From positions 248,001 through 312,000 of the forward strand of contig NZ_CAJHBU010000001.1 of the NCBI RefSeq assembly GCF_904846715.1: a DNA stretch of 64,000 bases, read 5' to 3'. Below the pieces are notes generated by a model that was not told the DNA's origin, ran no database searches, and saw only the letters and a program-made list of their open reading frames with translations. The stretch is from Psychrobacter vallis (lineage in GTDB: Bacteria > Pseudomonadota > Gammaproteobacteria > Pseudomonadales > Moraxellaceae). Made by a program: the position numbers and the translations under genes. Positions 17,083 to 27,143 of the stretch are shown here, one piece after another (the first letter of the stretch is position 1; the number at the start of each line of letters is the position of its first letter).

Positions 17083-18726
17083 TTAGTCGCCTTTGACTAT
17101 CTTAGGCGGGCCTTTGAGTAAATGCTCATCAACGAATTCGTTGGCCGAATTATGATCGGCTGACTCATCAGTAATAAAGTCCTGCTGCGCCCGATATAAG
17201 ATCAGACGATCACGACTCAGACCACGTAATAATGCGTACATCATCACAAAAATAACTAAAGCAAATGGCAGTCCTGCGACAATGGCCGCTGCCTGTAGCG
17301 CAGATAACCCGCCAGCTGCCAGCAAAATAGCAGCAATCACCCCTTCAGTCGTTGCCCAAAACAAGCGCTGAATCTTTGGTGGGTTGGTATCACCACCAGC
17401 GGTCAGCATATCAATGACAAAACTGGCTGAGTCTGACGATGTCACAAACCAAAGCATAATCATCACCACAATCAACAGCGTGATCGGTTTTGCCAATGGA
17501 TAGTATTCCACCAGTTTAAAAATTGCACTACCAGTATCTGCTTGTACTGCTTCCACCAGTCCTGGGCTAATACCGGTTACTGCAGAGGCAAGCTCCATAT
17601 GAATGGCAACACCACCAAACGTCGTGAACCAGAAAAATAAAATCAGCATGGGAATAAGCAATACCCCGAGCGTAAACTCGCGAATAGTACGGCCACGAGA
17701 GATACGAGCAATAAAGATACCGACGAATGGTGCCCAACTAACCCACCATGCCCAATAAAATATCGTCCAACCGCTCTGCCAATCTGTCCCACTATAAGAC
17801 TCGCCCCACGTCCCTAGAGATACAATCACTGTCAGATAATTACCAATGTTTTCAATAAAGCTATCAAAGATAAAAAGTGTCGGACCCAAAACGACCATGA
17901 ACGCTAATAAAACAATCGTAAAGCCAATATTAATATCACTAAGTCGTTTAATGCCTTTATCCAAACCCATCATAACGGAAGCCGCTGCGAGCGCTGTAAT
18001 GAATGCGATTAAAGCAAATTGCACAGTGAGGCTGTTGGATATTCCAAACAGCTTCTCAAGCCCAGAGTTAATTTGCATCACCCCAAGCCCAAGTGAGGTG
18101 ACCACACCAAACATCGTACCAAATACTGCTAAGATGTCGACAGTGTGCCCCCATCGACCGTAGATTCTTTTGCCGATCAACGGATAAAGCGTCGATCGAA
18201 TCGATAAAGGCAAACCACGGCGAAAATGAAAATAGGCTAACGATAAGGCTACAACAGTATAAACGGCCCAAGCATGTAAACCCCAGTGCATAAACGACAG
18301 GTTCATCGCCTGCTTGGCTGCCGCAACTGTTTCGGCGTCACCCATCGGCGGTGCCATAAAATGATACAAGGGCTCGGCTGTACCCCAGTAAACCAAGCCA
18401 ATACCAATCCCTGCAGAAAACAACATACCAATCCACGAAAACAGATTGTATTGTGGCCGCTCAGTTTGATTGCCCAGCCGTATATCACCATAGCGACTCG
18501 TTGCTAAGTAAATACAAAGTGCAAGAGCCATATTCACCAAGATAATAAACAGCCAACCGAATTTATCGGTGATAAAATCTTGTAAAAAACTAAAAAGTGT
18601 CCCTGCGGTTTCAGTAAAAAATGCGCCAAAAATGATAAAACCCAAAATCAACAGCGACGATGTGATAAACACAGGCTTACTTACCCGTGGAAAAGGACCC
18701 AATCTACCTACTTTTACTTTGTCCAT
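17083..18726 (-). CDS. BCCT-family betaine/choline/carnitine transporter
   Basis: This 547-residue inner-membrane transporter of the BCCT family imports quaternary ammonium osmolytes such as glycine betaine or choline, usually driven by Na+ or H+. It has the expected twelve helices and the family signature around WWVSWAPFVGIFIARISRG, plus SAGIGIGLVYWGTAEP in helix 3 and the TSSDSASFVIDML region of helix 10. The start at 18726 has AGGGAC upstream; the frame is open to 18783. The short charged C-terminus suggests a carrier without a long osmosensing tail. It may take part in osmoprotection. Confidence 0.92.
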   Translation of the reverse strand: MDKVKVGRLGPFPRVSKPVFITSSLLILGFIIFGAFFTETAGTLFSFLQDFITDKFGWLFIILVNMALALCIYLATSRYGDIRLGNQTERPQYNLFSWIGMLFSAGIGIGLVYWGTAEPLYHFMAPPMGDAETVAAAKQAMNLSFMHWGLHAWAVYTVVALSLAYFHFRRGLPLSIRSTLYPLIGKRIYGRWGHTVDILAVFGTMFGVVTSLGLGVMQINSGLEKLFGISNSLTVQFALIAFITALAAASVMMGLDKGIKRLSDINIGFTIVLLAFMVVLGPTLFIFDSFIENIGNYLTVIVSLGTWGESYSGTDWQSGWTIFYWAWWVSWAPFVGIFIARISRGRTIREFTLGVLLIPMLILFFWFTTFGGVAIHMELASAVTGISPGLVEAVQADTGSAIFKLVEYYPLAKPITLLIVVMIMLWFVTSSDSASFVIDMLTAGGDTNPPKIQRLFWATTEGVIAAILLAAGGLSALQAAAIVAGLPFALVIFVMMYALLRGLSRDRLILYRAQQDFITDESADHNSANEFVDEHLLKGPPKIVKGD

Positions 18727-18899
18727 GTGCAAGTCCCTAAATTTAAGAAACGTCACCTTAACAAAATATGTCTTAACAATCAATTAATTACAAAATAAAA
18801 CTTGATATACATATTATTTTAATATAGATAAATTAAGTTACATATGATGGGTGACGCACCGTATATAGGCGCGTCACTCAAAACAATACTAAGACTCTA

Positions 18900-20150
18900 C
18901 TACTTAGGTAACAACTTTAACAGTCGTCCACTATCGCCATCTTCCAACACCCACACCTCACCATCCACGGCCAATACACTGCGAATGCGTTCGCCCATAT
19001 CATAGCGATAACGCTCATCAGCGGTATTGTCAGCAGCAGTATCAACGACGATAAGCGCCTTGGATGACAAACCGCCGATAAGCATGTTACCTTGCCACGC
19101 TGGAAAATTGCGCTGCGCACCCACAGTATAAAGGCTCATCGATGAAGGGGATATGACAGGTGTCCACGTAATCTTGGGCGCTACAAACTCGGGGGCAGTA
19201 TCATGATCTGGAATATCAAGACCCGAGTAATTACGCCCATTAGAGACCAGCGGCCAGCCATAGTTATTGCCTTTTTCGATCAGATTAAACTCATCGCCGC
19301 CTCTTGGACCCATCTCGTTCGCCCATAATTTGCCATCACCATCGAATACCATACCCAATACATTACGGTTGCCTGTGGTCCAGAACTGAGCGGCAAGATC
19401 ATTGCCATTGTCCGCAAATGGATTGTCTGCTGGCACTGAACCATCAGTGTTTAATCTAATGATTTTACCCAAATTCACCGTCATGTCTTGCGCGGGGTCT
19501 TTTTGTTGACGATCACCTGAGCTGATATATAAGTACTGTCCATCAGGTGAGAAGAGCAAACGGTGACTATAATGACCCTGCCCTTTTACTTTTGGTGTTT
19601 GCTGCCAAATCGGTACAATTTCTTGCAAGCGTGGCGCATTGGTATTCAATCCTGAAAGTTTGGCTTTGACAACTTTAGCACCAAATGCATTACTCTCGCT
19701 GCCTGCGCCCGCCTCTGCATAACTGATATAAATAGCGTTAGACGTGGCAAAATCTGGCGCAATGACGACATCGCCAAGTCCGCCCTGTCCCCCATAAGCA
19801 ACGTTAGGCACGCCTGTAATCGCTGTCTTAGCCCCTGTTGCTGTATCGACGATAAATAACTCACCTGTCTTTTGCGTCACAAGGAATTTTGGTGGCTCAT
19901 CATTTATTTTAGGTAGCGCAGTCATCGCCCAAGGTTCAGAAAAAGTAGCCACGGCCTTGGTGGTAAATTCAGGTTTTTCAGTACCAATTGATGCAGCAGC
20001 GGCAGGAGATTTTTCTTTATACTCTGCGAGATCGGCGTTGGTATTGACTACCGCTTGATTAGAACAAGCAGCCGTACTAAACAGCAGTGCTGATATAATA
20101 ATTGGTAGGGTTAACGGCGAATTCTTATATCTGGTATTGATTATTGTCAT
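18900..20150 (-). CDS. PQQ-dependent aldose/sugar dehydrogenase-like lipoprotein
   Basis: This 416-residue beta-propeller protein belongs to the soluble aldose sugar dehydrogenase group (E. coli YliI-like, GSDH family). It begins with a lipoprotein signal (LPIIISALLFSTAAC), so it is probably anchored in the periplasm. Family motifs are PEFTTKAVATFSEPWAM, GGQGGLGDVVIAPDF, SHRLLFSPDGQYLYISSGDR with the likely catalytic region, and NEMGPRGGDEFNLIEKGNNYGWP. It should oxidise sugars to lactones with PQQ as cofactor. No PQQ biosynthesis genes are in the window, so it may depend on PQQ made elsewhere in the genome or scavenged. Confidence 0.88.
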   Translation of the reverse strand: MTIINTRYKNSPLTLPIIISALLFSTAACSNQAVVNTNADLAEYKEKSPAAAASIGTEKPEFTTKAVATFSEPWAMTALPKINDEPPKFLVTQKTGELFIVDTATGAKTAITGVPNVAYGGQGGLGDVVIAPDFATSNAIYISYAEAGAGSESNAFGAKVVKAKLSGLNTNAPRLQEIVPIWQQTPKVKGQGHYSHRLLFSPDGQYLYISSGDRQQKDPAQDMTVNLGKIIRLNTDGSVPADNPFADNGNDLAAQFWTTGNRNVLGMVFDGDGKLWANEMGPRGGDEFNLIEKGNNYGWPLVSNGRNYSGLDIPDHDTAPEFVAPKITWTPVISPSSMSLYTVGAQRNFPAWQGNMLIGGLSSKALIVVDTAADNTADERYRYDMGERIRSVLAVDGEVWVLEDGDSGRLLKLLPK

Positions 20151-20248
20151 TTGTCCTCTCCATCCGTGTTAAGTTCATGTCATTAGAGCTTAAATTATTT
20201 ATGGCATAATAAACGTGTTAAAAAAGTAAATAATACGAAAATGCCAAA

Positions 20249-20287
20249 CAAAAACCCCTTACCTGCTATCGCAAGTAAAGGGTTCTT
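20249..20287 (-). terminator. Rho-independent terminator of clpB
   Basis: On the minus strand, AACCCTTTACTTGC / GCAGGTAAGGGGTT pair with two wobble positions across a 4-base loop, followed by TTTTTG. It lies 39 bp past the clpB stop. Confidence 0.85.
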
Positions 20288-20325
20288 ATTTATAAAAATC
20301 ACTATTTAGCGTTTAATACTGGCTA

Positions 20326-22923
20326 CTAGCTCATTCTAAGTTTTTCAAAAACCAACTTATCATCTGAGCCAACATCGACTTTGATGATGTCGCCAGCAAT
20401 AAAATCACCTGCCAATAGCTTCAATGACAAGGGGTTTTCGATCTCTTGCTGAATGGCACGTTTGAGTGGACGCGCACCATACACAGGATCGTAACCAACT
20501 GCCACCAGCTTATTCATCGCATCGGCTGAGAGTTCGATATCCAACTCACGCTCATGCAAGCGCTGGCGCAAGCGATTTAACTGAATATCAGCAATGCCTG
20601 CCATCTGCGACATACCAAGCGGGTGGAAAACCACAATCTCATCGATACGGTTGACAAACTCTGGGCGGAAATGCTGACCCACAGAGTCCATGACCTCTGC
20701 TTTAATATCATCGTAGCTCTCGCCGACCATCTCTTGGATTTTATGCGAACCCAAGTTGCTGGTCATAATGATGACGGTATTTTTGAAGTCGACCACTCGG
20801 CCTTGTGAATCTGTCAAACGCCCATCATCCAACACTTGCAATAAGATATTGAACACATCAGGGTGCGCTTTCTCAACTTCATCGAACAAGATAACGCTAT
20901 AAGGCTTGCGGCGTACTGCTTCCGTTAATGCGCCACCTTCTTCATAGCCGACATAACCTGGAGGCGCACCCACCAAACGACTGACGCTGTGTTTCTCCAT
21001 GTATTCGCTCATGTCGATACGGACGATCGCATCTTCAGAGTCGAATAGGAAATTCGCCAGTGATTTGGTTAGCTCAGTCTTACCGACACCCGTAGGCCCT
21101 AAAAATAGGAACGAGCCTGAAGGACGGTTCGGATCAGACAAGCCCGCCCGACTACGACGTACCGCATTTGCCACGGCTTCGACCGCTTCATTCTGTCCAA
21201 TAACGCGCTCATGGAGTTTTTCTTCCATAGCAAGCATTTTGTCACGCTCACCTTGCATCATTTTACTGACTGGAATGCCAGTCGCTGCTGCCACGACTTC
21301 AGCAATTTCATTGTCCGTGACTTTATTGCGTAACAGTTTTACGCCACTGCTTTCGCCGGTCTGCTCTTTTTGTTCTGCCAAGTCAGACTCATGAATACGG
21401 CGCTCTAACTGCGGAATGGTTTCGTATTGCAGCTTACTCATGGTTTCATAATCGCCTTCGCGGCTGGCTTTGTCATAAGCAATACGTGCTTTGTCCAGCT
21501 CGTCTTTTAACTGCTGGCTGCCTTTGACTAAGGCCTTTTCTGCTTGCCAAATCTCATTGAGATCAGCGTACTCTTTTTCTAGCTCTTCAATTTGCGCGTC
21601 AAGCACTTTACGCTCTGCTTGTGCGCCAGCGTCTTCTTCATTTTTGAGCACTTCGCGCTGCATTTTCAGTTGAATCAGACGGCTATCAAGCTTCCCTAAT
21701 GATTCAGGCTTACTATCCATTTCCATACGCAAACGACTCGCCGCCTCATCAATCAAATCAATCGCTTTGTCCGGCAGTTTACGATCGGTAATATAGCGAT
21801 GGCTCATGCGAGCGGCAGCGATGATCGCGCTGTCCTGAATATCAACCCCATGATGCAACTCATAACGCTCTTTGAGACCACGCAATATCGCGATGGTGTC
21901 CTCGACCGTTGGCTCGTCAACCAGTACTTTTTGGAATCGACGCTCAAGCGCTGCATCTTTTTCGATATATTTGCGATATTCATCCAACGTTGTCGCGCCG
22001 ACGCAGTGCAGCTCACCGCGAGCGAGTGCTGGTTTTAACATATTACCAGCATCCATCGCACCATCAGCTTTACCCGCACCTACCAAGGTGTGCAACTCAT
22101 CAATGAATAAGATGACATTGCCTTCTTGCTTTGATAAGTCACTGAGTACCGCTTTGAGTCGCTCTTCAAACTCACCACGGAATTTTGCGCCCGCAATCAA
22201 TGAACCTAAATCTAACGACAACACTTCTTTGCGACGTAGTCCCTCTGGTACATCACCATTGATGATTTTTTGTGCCAAGCCTTCAATAATAGCCGTTTTA
22301 CCAACACCCGGCTCGCCAATAAGTACAGGGTTGTTTTTGGTGCGACGTGACAATACTTGAATGGTACGACGAATCTCTTCGTCACGACCAATGACGGGAT
22401 CAAGTTTGCCAAGCTCCGCCTGCTCAGTCAGGTTAATCGTATATTTATTTAACGCATCACGCTGATCTTCGGCATTTTGATTGCTTACCGTATCATCCCC
22501 GCGCAATTGCTCGATGACAGTCTTTAGTTTGCTTGCCGTCACGCCAGCACTTTCAAATATCTTCTTGGTTTCACCTTGCTCAGCGAGTGCCAACATCACC
22601 CATTCTGTCGCAATAAAATCATCGCCTTCTTTTTGGGCTTGGCGATCCGCTAAGTTTAAGATTTTTACTGAGTTTGGGTTTAGATTGACGTCGCCTGTTG
22701 GCTCCGAAATCGTTGCTTGATTATTTAATGCCTTTGCCACGCCGTTTTTTAATGCAGGAATAGAAGCACCCGCTTGTTGGCAAATAGACAAATTGGATTC
22801 ATCTTGTAGCAATACGGCCAGCAGATGAACTGGATCAATACCAGTATGATCGCGTCCCAACGCTAGGCTTTGTGCTTCTTGAATGGCAGATTGCAGTTTT
22901 TGGGTAAATTTTTCGAACCTCAT
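20326..22923 (-). CDS. clpB: Chaperone ClpB
   Basis: This 865-residue Hsp100 AAA+ disaggregase resolves protein aggregates together with DnaK. Order of domains: Clp N-domain (1-150), first ATPase with Walker A GEPGVGKT, the coiled-coil middle domain (about 400-530), second ATPase with GPTGVGKT, and the C-terminal D2-small domain. There is no IGL/F ClpP-binding loop of ClpA type, which fits ClpB. Length matches E. coli ClpB (857). AAAAGGACA precedes the ATG. A sigma-32-like promoter lies about 120 bp upstream. It forms a single-gene unit with its own terminator. Confidence 0.97.
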   Translation of the reverse strand: MRFEKFTQKLQSAIQEAQSLALGRDHTGIDPVHLLAVLLQDESNLSICQQAGASIPALKNGVAKALNNQATISEPTGDVNLNPNSVKILNLADRQAQKEGDDFIATEWVMLALAEQGETKKIFESAGVTASKLKTVIEQLRGDDTVSNQNAEDQRDALNKYTINLTEQAELGKLDPVIGRDEEIRRTIQVLSRRTKNNPVLIGEPGVGKTAIIEGLAQKIINGDVPEGLRRKEVLSLDLGSLIAGAKFRGEFEERLKAVLSDLSKQEGNVILFIDELHTLVGAGKADGAMDAGNMLKPALARGELHCVGATTLDEYRKYIEKDAALERRFQKVLVDEPTVEDTIAILRGLKERYELHHGVDIQDSAIIAAARMSHRYITDRKLPDKAIDLIDEAASRLRMEMDSKPESLGKLDSRLIQLKMQREVLKNEEDAGAQAERKVLDAQIEELEKEYADLNEIWQAEKALVKGSQQLKDELDKARIAYDKASREGDYETMSKLQYETIPQLERRIHESDLAEQKEQTGESSGVKLLRNKVTDNEIAEVVAAATGIPVSKMMQGERDKMLAMEEKLHERVIGQNEAVEAVANAVRRSRAGLSDPNRPSGSFLFLGPTGVGKTELTKSLANFLFDSEDAIVRIDMSEYMEKHSVSRLVGAPPGYVGYEEGGALTEAVRRKPYSVILFDEVEKAHPDVFNILLQVLDDGRLTDSQGRVVDFKNTVIIMTSNLGSHKIQEMVGESYDDIKAEVMDSVGQHFRPEFVNRIDEIVVFHPLGMSQMAGIADIQLNRLRQRLHERELDIELSADAMNKLVAVGYDPVYGARPLKRAIQQEIENPLSLKLLAGDFIAGDIIKVDVGSDDKLVFEKLRMS

Positions 22924-23422
22924 GATTGTGTCCTTTTATAATTAGTATTTTTAGTTGATTGACAAAAAATAAGATGCCAAAATTATGGCATTTATTATCG
23001 CTCTAATTTCGTATCCATCACTGTTAGTTGTTCTTGATATAGGGTGCAATATGTAAGATATCAACTCGTCTGAATTACTTGTCAATTATAAATAATGACT
23101 TAGTGGCAAATGACAGGAAAGTCAGGTTTTGATTCTGTCAAAAAACCTTACTGATTGTGATGATATCACCATAGAACTTTAATAGGTACATTAAGAATGT
23201 ATTTCAAGAGAACAAATAAAGAATAACAAAAAGAAAGGTTTACTTCACAGAAAAGCATACGTAGAGTACTGATTTAAAAGAATTTTGATAATAGTTGATA
23301 CATCATATTTGACAGACATTTTTTAATACTGACTATTAAGTATGGTTAGAATATCTACAAAACCCACTTTACTACAAGTATGAATGTTTCATTGACTTGA
23401 GTGATAGAAAGTTAAACAACAT
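22924..23422. other. AT-rich gene-free region upstream of clpB
   Basis: These 500 bp lie between the L,D-transpeptidase stop codon and clpB, both leftward genes. Apart from the heat-shock-like promoter at 23037-23065, I see no ORF, RNA gene or strong hairpin. Confidence 0.5.
23037..23065 (-). promoter_or_regulatory. Candidate sigma-32 promoter of clpB
   Basis: On the minus strand GTTGATA is followed after 14 bases by CCCTATAT. The sigma-32 consensus is CTTGAAA, 13-17 bases, CCCCATNT. The match is partial, but it stands at a sensible distance (about 115-140 bp) before a classical heat-shock gene. Confidence 0.4.
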
Positions 23423-23992
23423 TTACTCAACTATTTCAATAGCAGTGCCTACCTTCACTACTGCCATAATCTCATCCATCTCGCTATTGGTGACCGCAAT
23501 ACAACCATCTGTCCAATTACGACGTTGATTAATCCAAGCCAAATGACCAAAGCCATTCATCTGTCCATGAATCATGATATTACCACCCGGATTGATGCCT
23601 AATGATTGTGCCTTTGCTTTATCAGTAGCATTGGGATAACTGATATGAATGGAGCGATGGGCAATAGAATTTTCGTTTTTATAATCTAACGTATAGTTTC
23701 CTACTGGCGTACGCTCATCGCCTTCTTGCTGCTTATGACCGATAGGATTATCGCCTAACGCAATATGATAAGTTTTAACAACCTCGCCTTGACTTAATAA
23801 CTTCAACACACGTTCTGATTTATCAACGAAAACTTTATCGATAATGACCGTATTAGGAATGGGAGATTTGGTATTTGAGGCATTTTTGATGTAAGCAATG
23901 GCGCTTGCGCTAACAATAGTCGCAAGGCTCAGTCCTATCACAATGAGAAACCAGCTTGAGTATTTACGAGACTCTCTGCGAAGAAATGACAT
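23423..23992 (-). CDS. L,D-transpeptidase family protein (YkuD domain)
   Basis: This 189-residue exported protein has an N-terminal membrane/signal segment (WFLIVIGLSLATIVSASAIAY) followed by a YkuD domain. The catalytic motif has the His-Gly of IMIHGQMNG and the TDGCIAVTNSEMD segment with the active Cys. Short single-domain forms like this (YafK/ErfK group) cross-link peptidoglycan, attach lipoprotein, or in the YafK/DpaA case cleave that link; the sequence does not tell which. The usual Ser/Thr-X-Gly-Cys is present as Thr-Asp-Gly-Cys. AAGGAGTAAA supports the start. Confidence 0.82.
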   Translation of the reverse strand: MSFLRRESRKYSSWFLIVIGLSLATIVSASAIAYIKNASNTKSPIPNTVIIDKVFVDKSERVLKLLSQGEVVKTYHIALGDNPIGHKQQEGDERTPVGNYTLDYKNENSIAHRSIHISYPNATDKAKAQSLGINPGGNIMIHGQMNGFGHLAWINQRRNWTDGCIAVTNSEMDEIMAVVKVGTAIEIVE

Positions 23993-24106
23993 AGATTTTA
24001 CTCCTTATAACTCATACTTAATAGCAATGAATCATAATATAGCAAAGCACTATGTCAATCTTTGTGCAGAATTAATGAATAAAGCCCTAATGACACTTAA
24101 AAGCAC

Positions 24107-24886
24107 TTATACCATACGAATCGCCCCATCTAGACGAATGACCTCACCATTTAAGTACGCATTATCAATGATATGAGTGACCAGTTTGGCAAACTCATTT
24201 GGATTGCCCAAACGTTTTGGATAAGGCACACCAGCCTCCAACTGCTCGCGCGCTTTTTCGGGAATACTTTGCATCATTGGCGTCGCAAAGACTCCAGGAG
24301 CAATGGTCATGACACGAATACCATGACGCGCCAACTCACGAGCCAGCGGCAAAGTCAAACCGACCACACCCGCTTTCGACGACGCATAACTGGCTTGTCC
24401 TACTTGACCGTCAAAGGCCGCGATAGAGGCTGTATTGATAATGACACCTTGATCGATATTTTTCTCATCACTGCCATCATGAGCCACACGCTTGGCAATA
24501 CTGGCCGCGACCAAACGCGCAACATTAAAAGAACCCACAAGATTGATATTGACGCCGCGACTAAAGGACTCAAGATCGGCTGGATTGTTGTCACGATCTA
24601 GCAGCTTTTGTACCACTGCGATACCCGCACAATTAATCGAACCTTGCAGACCGCCAAACGCTTTTTCTGCCATATCGACAGCCGCTTGTACTTCATCACC
24701 ACTGGTTACATCACAGCGTACAAAACGTGCGTTATCACCCAACTCATCGACCAATGCTTGTCCGGCAGATTCATTGAGATCAGCGATGACGACATTACCA
24801 CCTTGAGCGACGATAGCGCGAACCACTGATTCACCCAATCCAGATGCACCGCCCGTGACCAAAAAGCTGTTTTCTTTAATTTGCAT
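24107..24886 (-). CDS. Short-chain 3-hydroxyacyl-CoA dehydrogenase (HSD10-like SDR)
   Basis: This 259-residue NAD(H)-dependent SDR has the cofactor motif TGGASGLG, NCAG, and the catalytic Ser/Tyr/Lys in NTASIAAFDGQVGQASYASS with KAG. The length and the ending 'NGEVIRLDGAIRM' are those of type-II 3-hydroxyacyl-CoA dehydrogenases that work in isoleucine and fatty-acid breakdown. It follows a leftward acyl-CoA synthetase gene by about 100 bp, suggesting a two-gene catabolic operon in which the synthetase activates an acid and this enzyme oxidises the hydroxyacyl-CoA. Substrate chain is not determinable here. Confidence 0.85.
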   Translation of the reverse strand: MQIKENSFLVTGGASGLGESVVRAIVAQGGNVVIADLNESAGQALVDELGDNARFVRCDVTSGDEVQAAVDMAEKAFGGLQGSINCAGIAVVQKLLDRDNNPADLESFSRGVNINLVGSFNVARLVAASIAKRVAHDGSDEKNIDQGVIINTASIAAFDGQVGQASYASSKAGVVGLTLPLARELARHGIRVMTIAPGVFATPMMQSIPEKAREQLEAGVPYPKRLGNPNEFAKLVTHIIDNAYLNGEVIRLDGAIRMV

Positions 24887-24988
24887 GATGATTCCTTTAT
24901 ATAGCTATTTTTATTCAATGTTTTCATTCAATATTTTTATTGAGAAAAATGCATCCTAGTATAATGCCTTGTTTTAAACCGACTACAT

Positions 24989-26716
24989 TTAAGCCACCGA
25001 CAAGCTACGTAATAAAAAGCGCTGAATCTTACCACTGGGCGTCTTTGGTAGCGCGGCCACAAACTCAACTTCACGTGGGTATGCATGAGTTGATAAACGC
25101 TTACGTACCAATTCTTGGATTTGCTTGGCAATCTCTTCAGTCCCTTCGATGCCGTCTTTTAGCACCACATACGATTTGATGGTATGACCACGCACCTCGT
25201 CCGGCACACCAACGGCGGCTGATTCTGCAACCGCTTCGTGTTCTAGCACGGTGTTTTCAACATCGGTTGGCCCCACGCGATAACCTGCAGTGATAATAAT
25301 GTCATCATCTCGTCCTGAAAACCAATAACTGCCATCGCTATGGCGCTCGACCACATCACCTGTCAGATAGTAATCATCAGCGAACGCTTGCTTTTCATTC
25401 CAGCTATAGCCACGAAAATAAAACGCTGGCGACTGACTGACCACGACTGCCAATTGCCCTTGCTCGCCATCAGGCAACACGTTCATGTCATCGTCCAATA
25501 CGACAAGGGTGTGCCCCGGTAATGCCATACCCATAGAGCCGACTGGACATTCATGTGTCAACGCATGATGCTCACAGCAGGTCATGCCCGTCTCTGTCTG
25601 ACCATACTGATCACAAACCTTACAATTTAAATAGGTTTCGACCCAATTGACCACTTCAGTATTTAACGTCTCCCCTGCTGAATTGGCACAGCGTAAAAAT
25701 AGTTTACTGCTGTCATTAGCATCGTCATTAACGTTGTCAAACACCCCGCTGGATTTCATCATACGAAATGCCGTTGGTGAAGAAGCCAAATTGCTAATCT
25801 TGTGACGTATCATAAAGTCGCGAGTGTTGGCAGCATCAAAGCCAGCTTCATTAAAATACGTGGTAATGCCTAATAATAATGGTCCTGTGATGGCGTAATA
25901 CAATCCATACGCCCAGCCCGGATCTGCCATATTCCAATAGTGATCGTCTTTGCGTAGATCGATGGCATAGTGCATATATAGATAAAAAGCGGATAGCGCT
26001 GATAACGGTACGCTGACCCCTTTAGATTTACCAACCGTACCTGAGGTAAACATCTGCAAAAATGGCGCAGCGGTATCTAATATCACAGGCTCTATTGTTT
26101 GCGGCTGCGTCGCCAATGACTTGCTATAGTTGTCGTCACCCCACGTCTGAGCGTCCGCGACACTGCCAACCAGTACCATCTTGGTTTGCTCGGCCAAATT
26201 TTCAAATTTTCCGCGATTCTCCTGATTGGTAAAGACCACTTTGGTGCCTGCTTTGTCCATTCGGTACTTAATAGAATCGTAACCAAAAGCGGTAAATAAC
26301 GGTTGATAGACTGCTCCAATCCGCCATGTGGCCAATACAATGGTCAGTAGCTCTGGCGTGCGCGGTAGCATGGTCGCCACTTGATCGCCTATCTGTACAC
26401 CATAAGACTGCAATAAATTGGCAACTTGGGCGCTCGCGTTATCAAGCTCCGAAAATGTCATTTGCGTCACATTACCCGCCGTGTCTTCGTGCACCAGCGC
26501 GATAGTATCGCCACGACCGTCACGCACATGGCGACCGCAGCACGCCATATAGGCATTCAAACGATCGTCTACATGCTCGCCAAATATTTCCGTCAACAAT
26601 GTATTCATATCGAAGTTATCATAATAGTCACGATAATTCGTTGGTGCATTTTTAGGACTGGTATCCGTGTCTAACGATGAAGGGCTTAAAGAAGCACTTT
26701 GAGAGGAGATATTCAT
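24989..26716 (-). CDS. AMP-forming acyl-CoA synthetase
   Basis: This 575-residue ANL-superfamily enzyme activates a carboxylic acid with ATP and CoA. Motifs in order are the P-loop-like MFTSGTVGKSKGVSVP, CDQYGQTETG (A5), the YRVGPTDVENTVLEHE hinge region (A8), and PKTPSGKIQRFLLR holding the catalytic Lys (A10). The ~570-residue size and sequence style place it with acetyl/medium-chain acyl-CoA synthetases of the Acs-like side of the family. AAAGGATTAGC precedes the start. It is first in a likely operon with the SDR dehydrogenase, a degradative pairing. Confidence 0.87.
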   Translation of the reverse strand: MNISSQSASLSPSSLDTDTSPKNAPTNYRDYYDNFDMNTLLTEIFGEHVDDRLNAYMACCGRHVRDGRGDTIALVHEDTAGNVTQMTFSELDNASAQVANLLQSYGVQIGDQVATMLPRTPELLTIVLATWRIGAVYQPLFTAFGYDSIKYRMDKAGTKVVFTNQENRGKFENLAEQTKMVLVGSVADAQTWGDDNYSKSLATQPQTIEPVILDTAAPFLQMFTSGTVGKSKGVSVPLSALSAFYLYMHYAIDLRKDDHYWNMADPGWAYGLYYAITGPLLLGITTYFNEAGFDAANTRDFMIRHKISNLASSPTAFRMMKSSGVFDNVNDDANDSSKLFLRCANSAGETLNTEVVNWVETYLNCKVCDQYGQTETGMTCCEHHALTHECPVGSMGMALPGHTLVVLDDDMNVLPDGEQGQLAVVVSQSPAFYFRGYSWNEKQAFADDYYLTGDVVERHSDGSYWFSGRDDDIIITAGYRVGPTDVENTVLEHEAVAESAAVGVPDEVRGHTIKSYVVLKDGIEGTEEIAKQIQELVRKRLSTHAYPREVEFVAALPKTPSGKIQRFLLRSLSVA

Positions 26717-27143
26717 AAGCTAATCCTTTAGCAATAGCAGGTCACTGGTAAAATGGTTTTGATAATTGCAAGACGGTCACATCCTATAGGCCGTGTGCAA
26801 TCGTATTTAACATGATCTATTAGTAACGCATTTTTATATTTATTTCAATACATAACGTATCATTTATAAAAAATCTCGTCCAGACAATTATATGGCATCA
26901 AAGCTCGACAAAATTCCTTACCGCCCTATATGGTTCGAATTCTCAGATGACCTTTAATTGGTTAATATTCATTCAGACTAAGTGGAACATAATTCCTGTT
27001 ACTTTTTAAATCTTTAATTTTAAAGTAATTGGTTTTAATGAGAAAACTTAGTATTTAATTGCGAATATTTATCATTACCATTATAATCCTCAATTCAAAT
27101 TTCAAGCGAACACAATAGGGTTGTTTAATATGGCTCTAACCCT
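26717..27143. other. Divergent promoter region upstream of the iron ABC importer
   Basis: This 430-bp AT-rich gap separates the leftward acyl-CoA synthetase from the rightward FecCD-type operon. It contains the Fur-like box at 27068-27085. No ORF with family features was seen. Confidence 0.5.
27068..27085. promoter_or_regulatory. Candidate Fur box
   Basis: Three consecutive hexamers, TTTATC-ATTACC-ATTATA, each match the Fur repeat unit ATTATC at five of six positions. It lies about 60-75 bp upstream of an iron-type ABC importer, where a Fur operator would be expected. Confidence 0.5.

Noticed and set aside
21872..22360. 162-codon ORF antisense to clpB
   Set aside because: Composition mirrors the clpB coding strand (Ser/Arg/Pro rich), no start signal, no family features.
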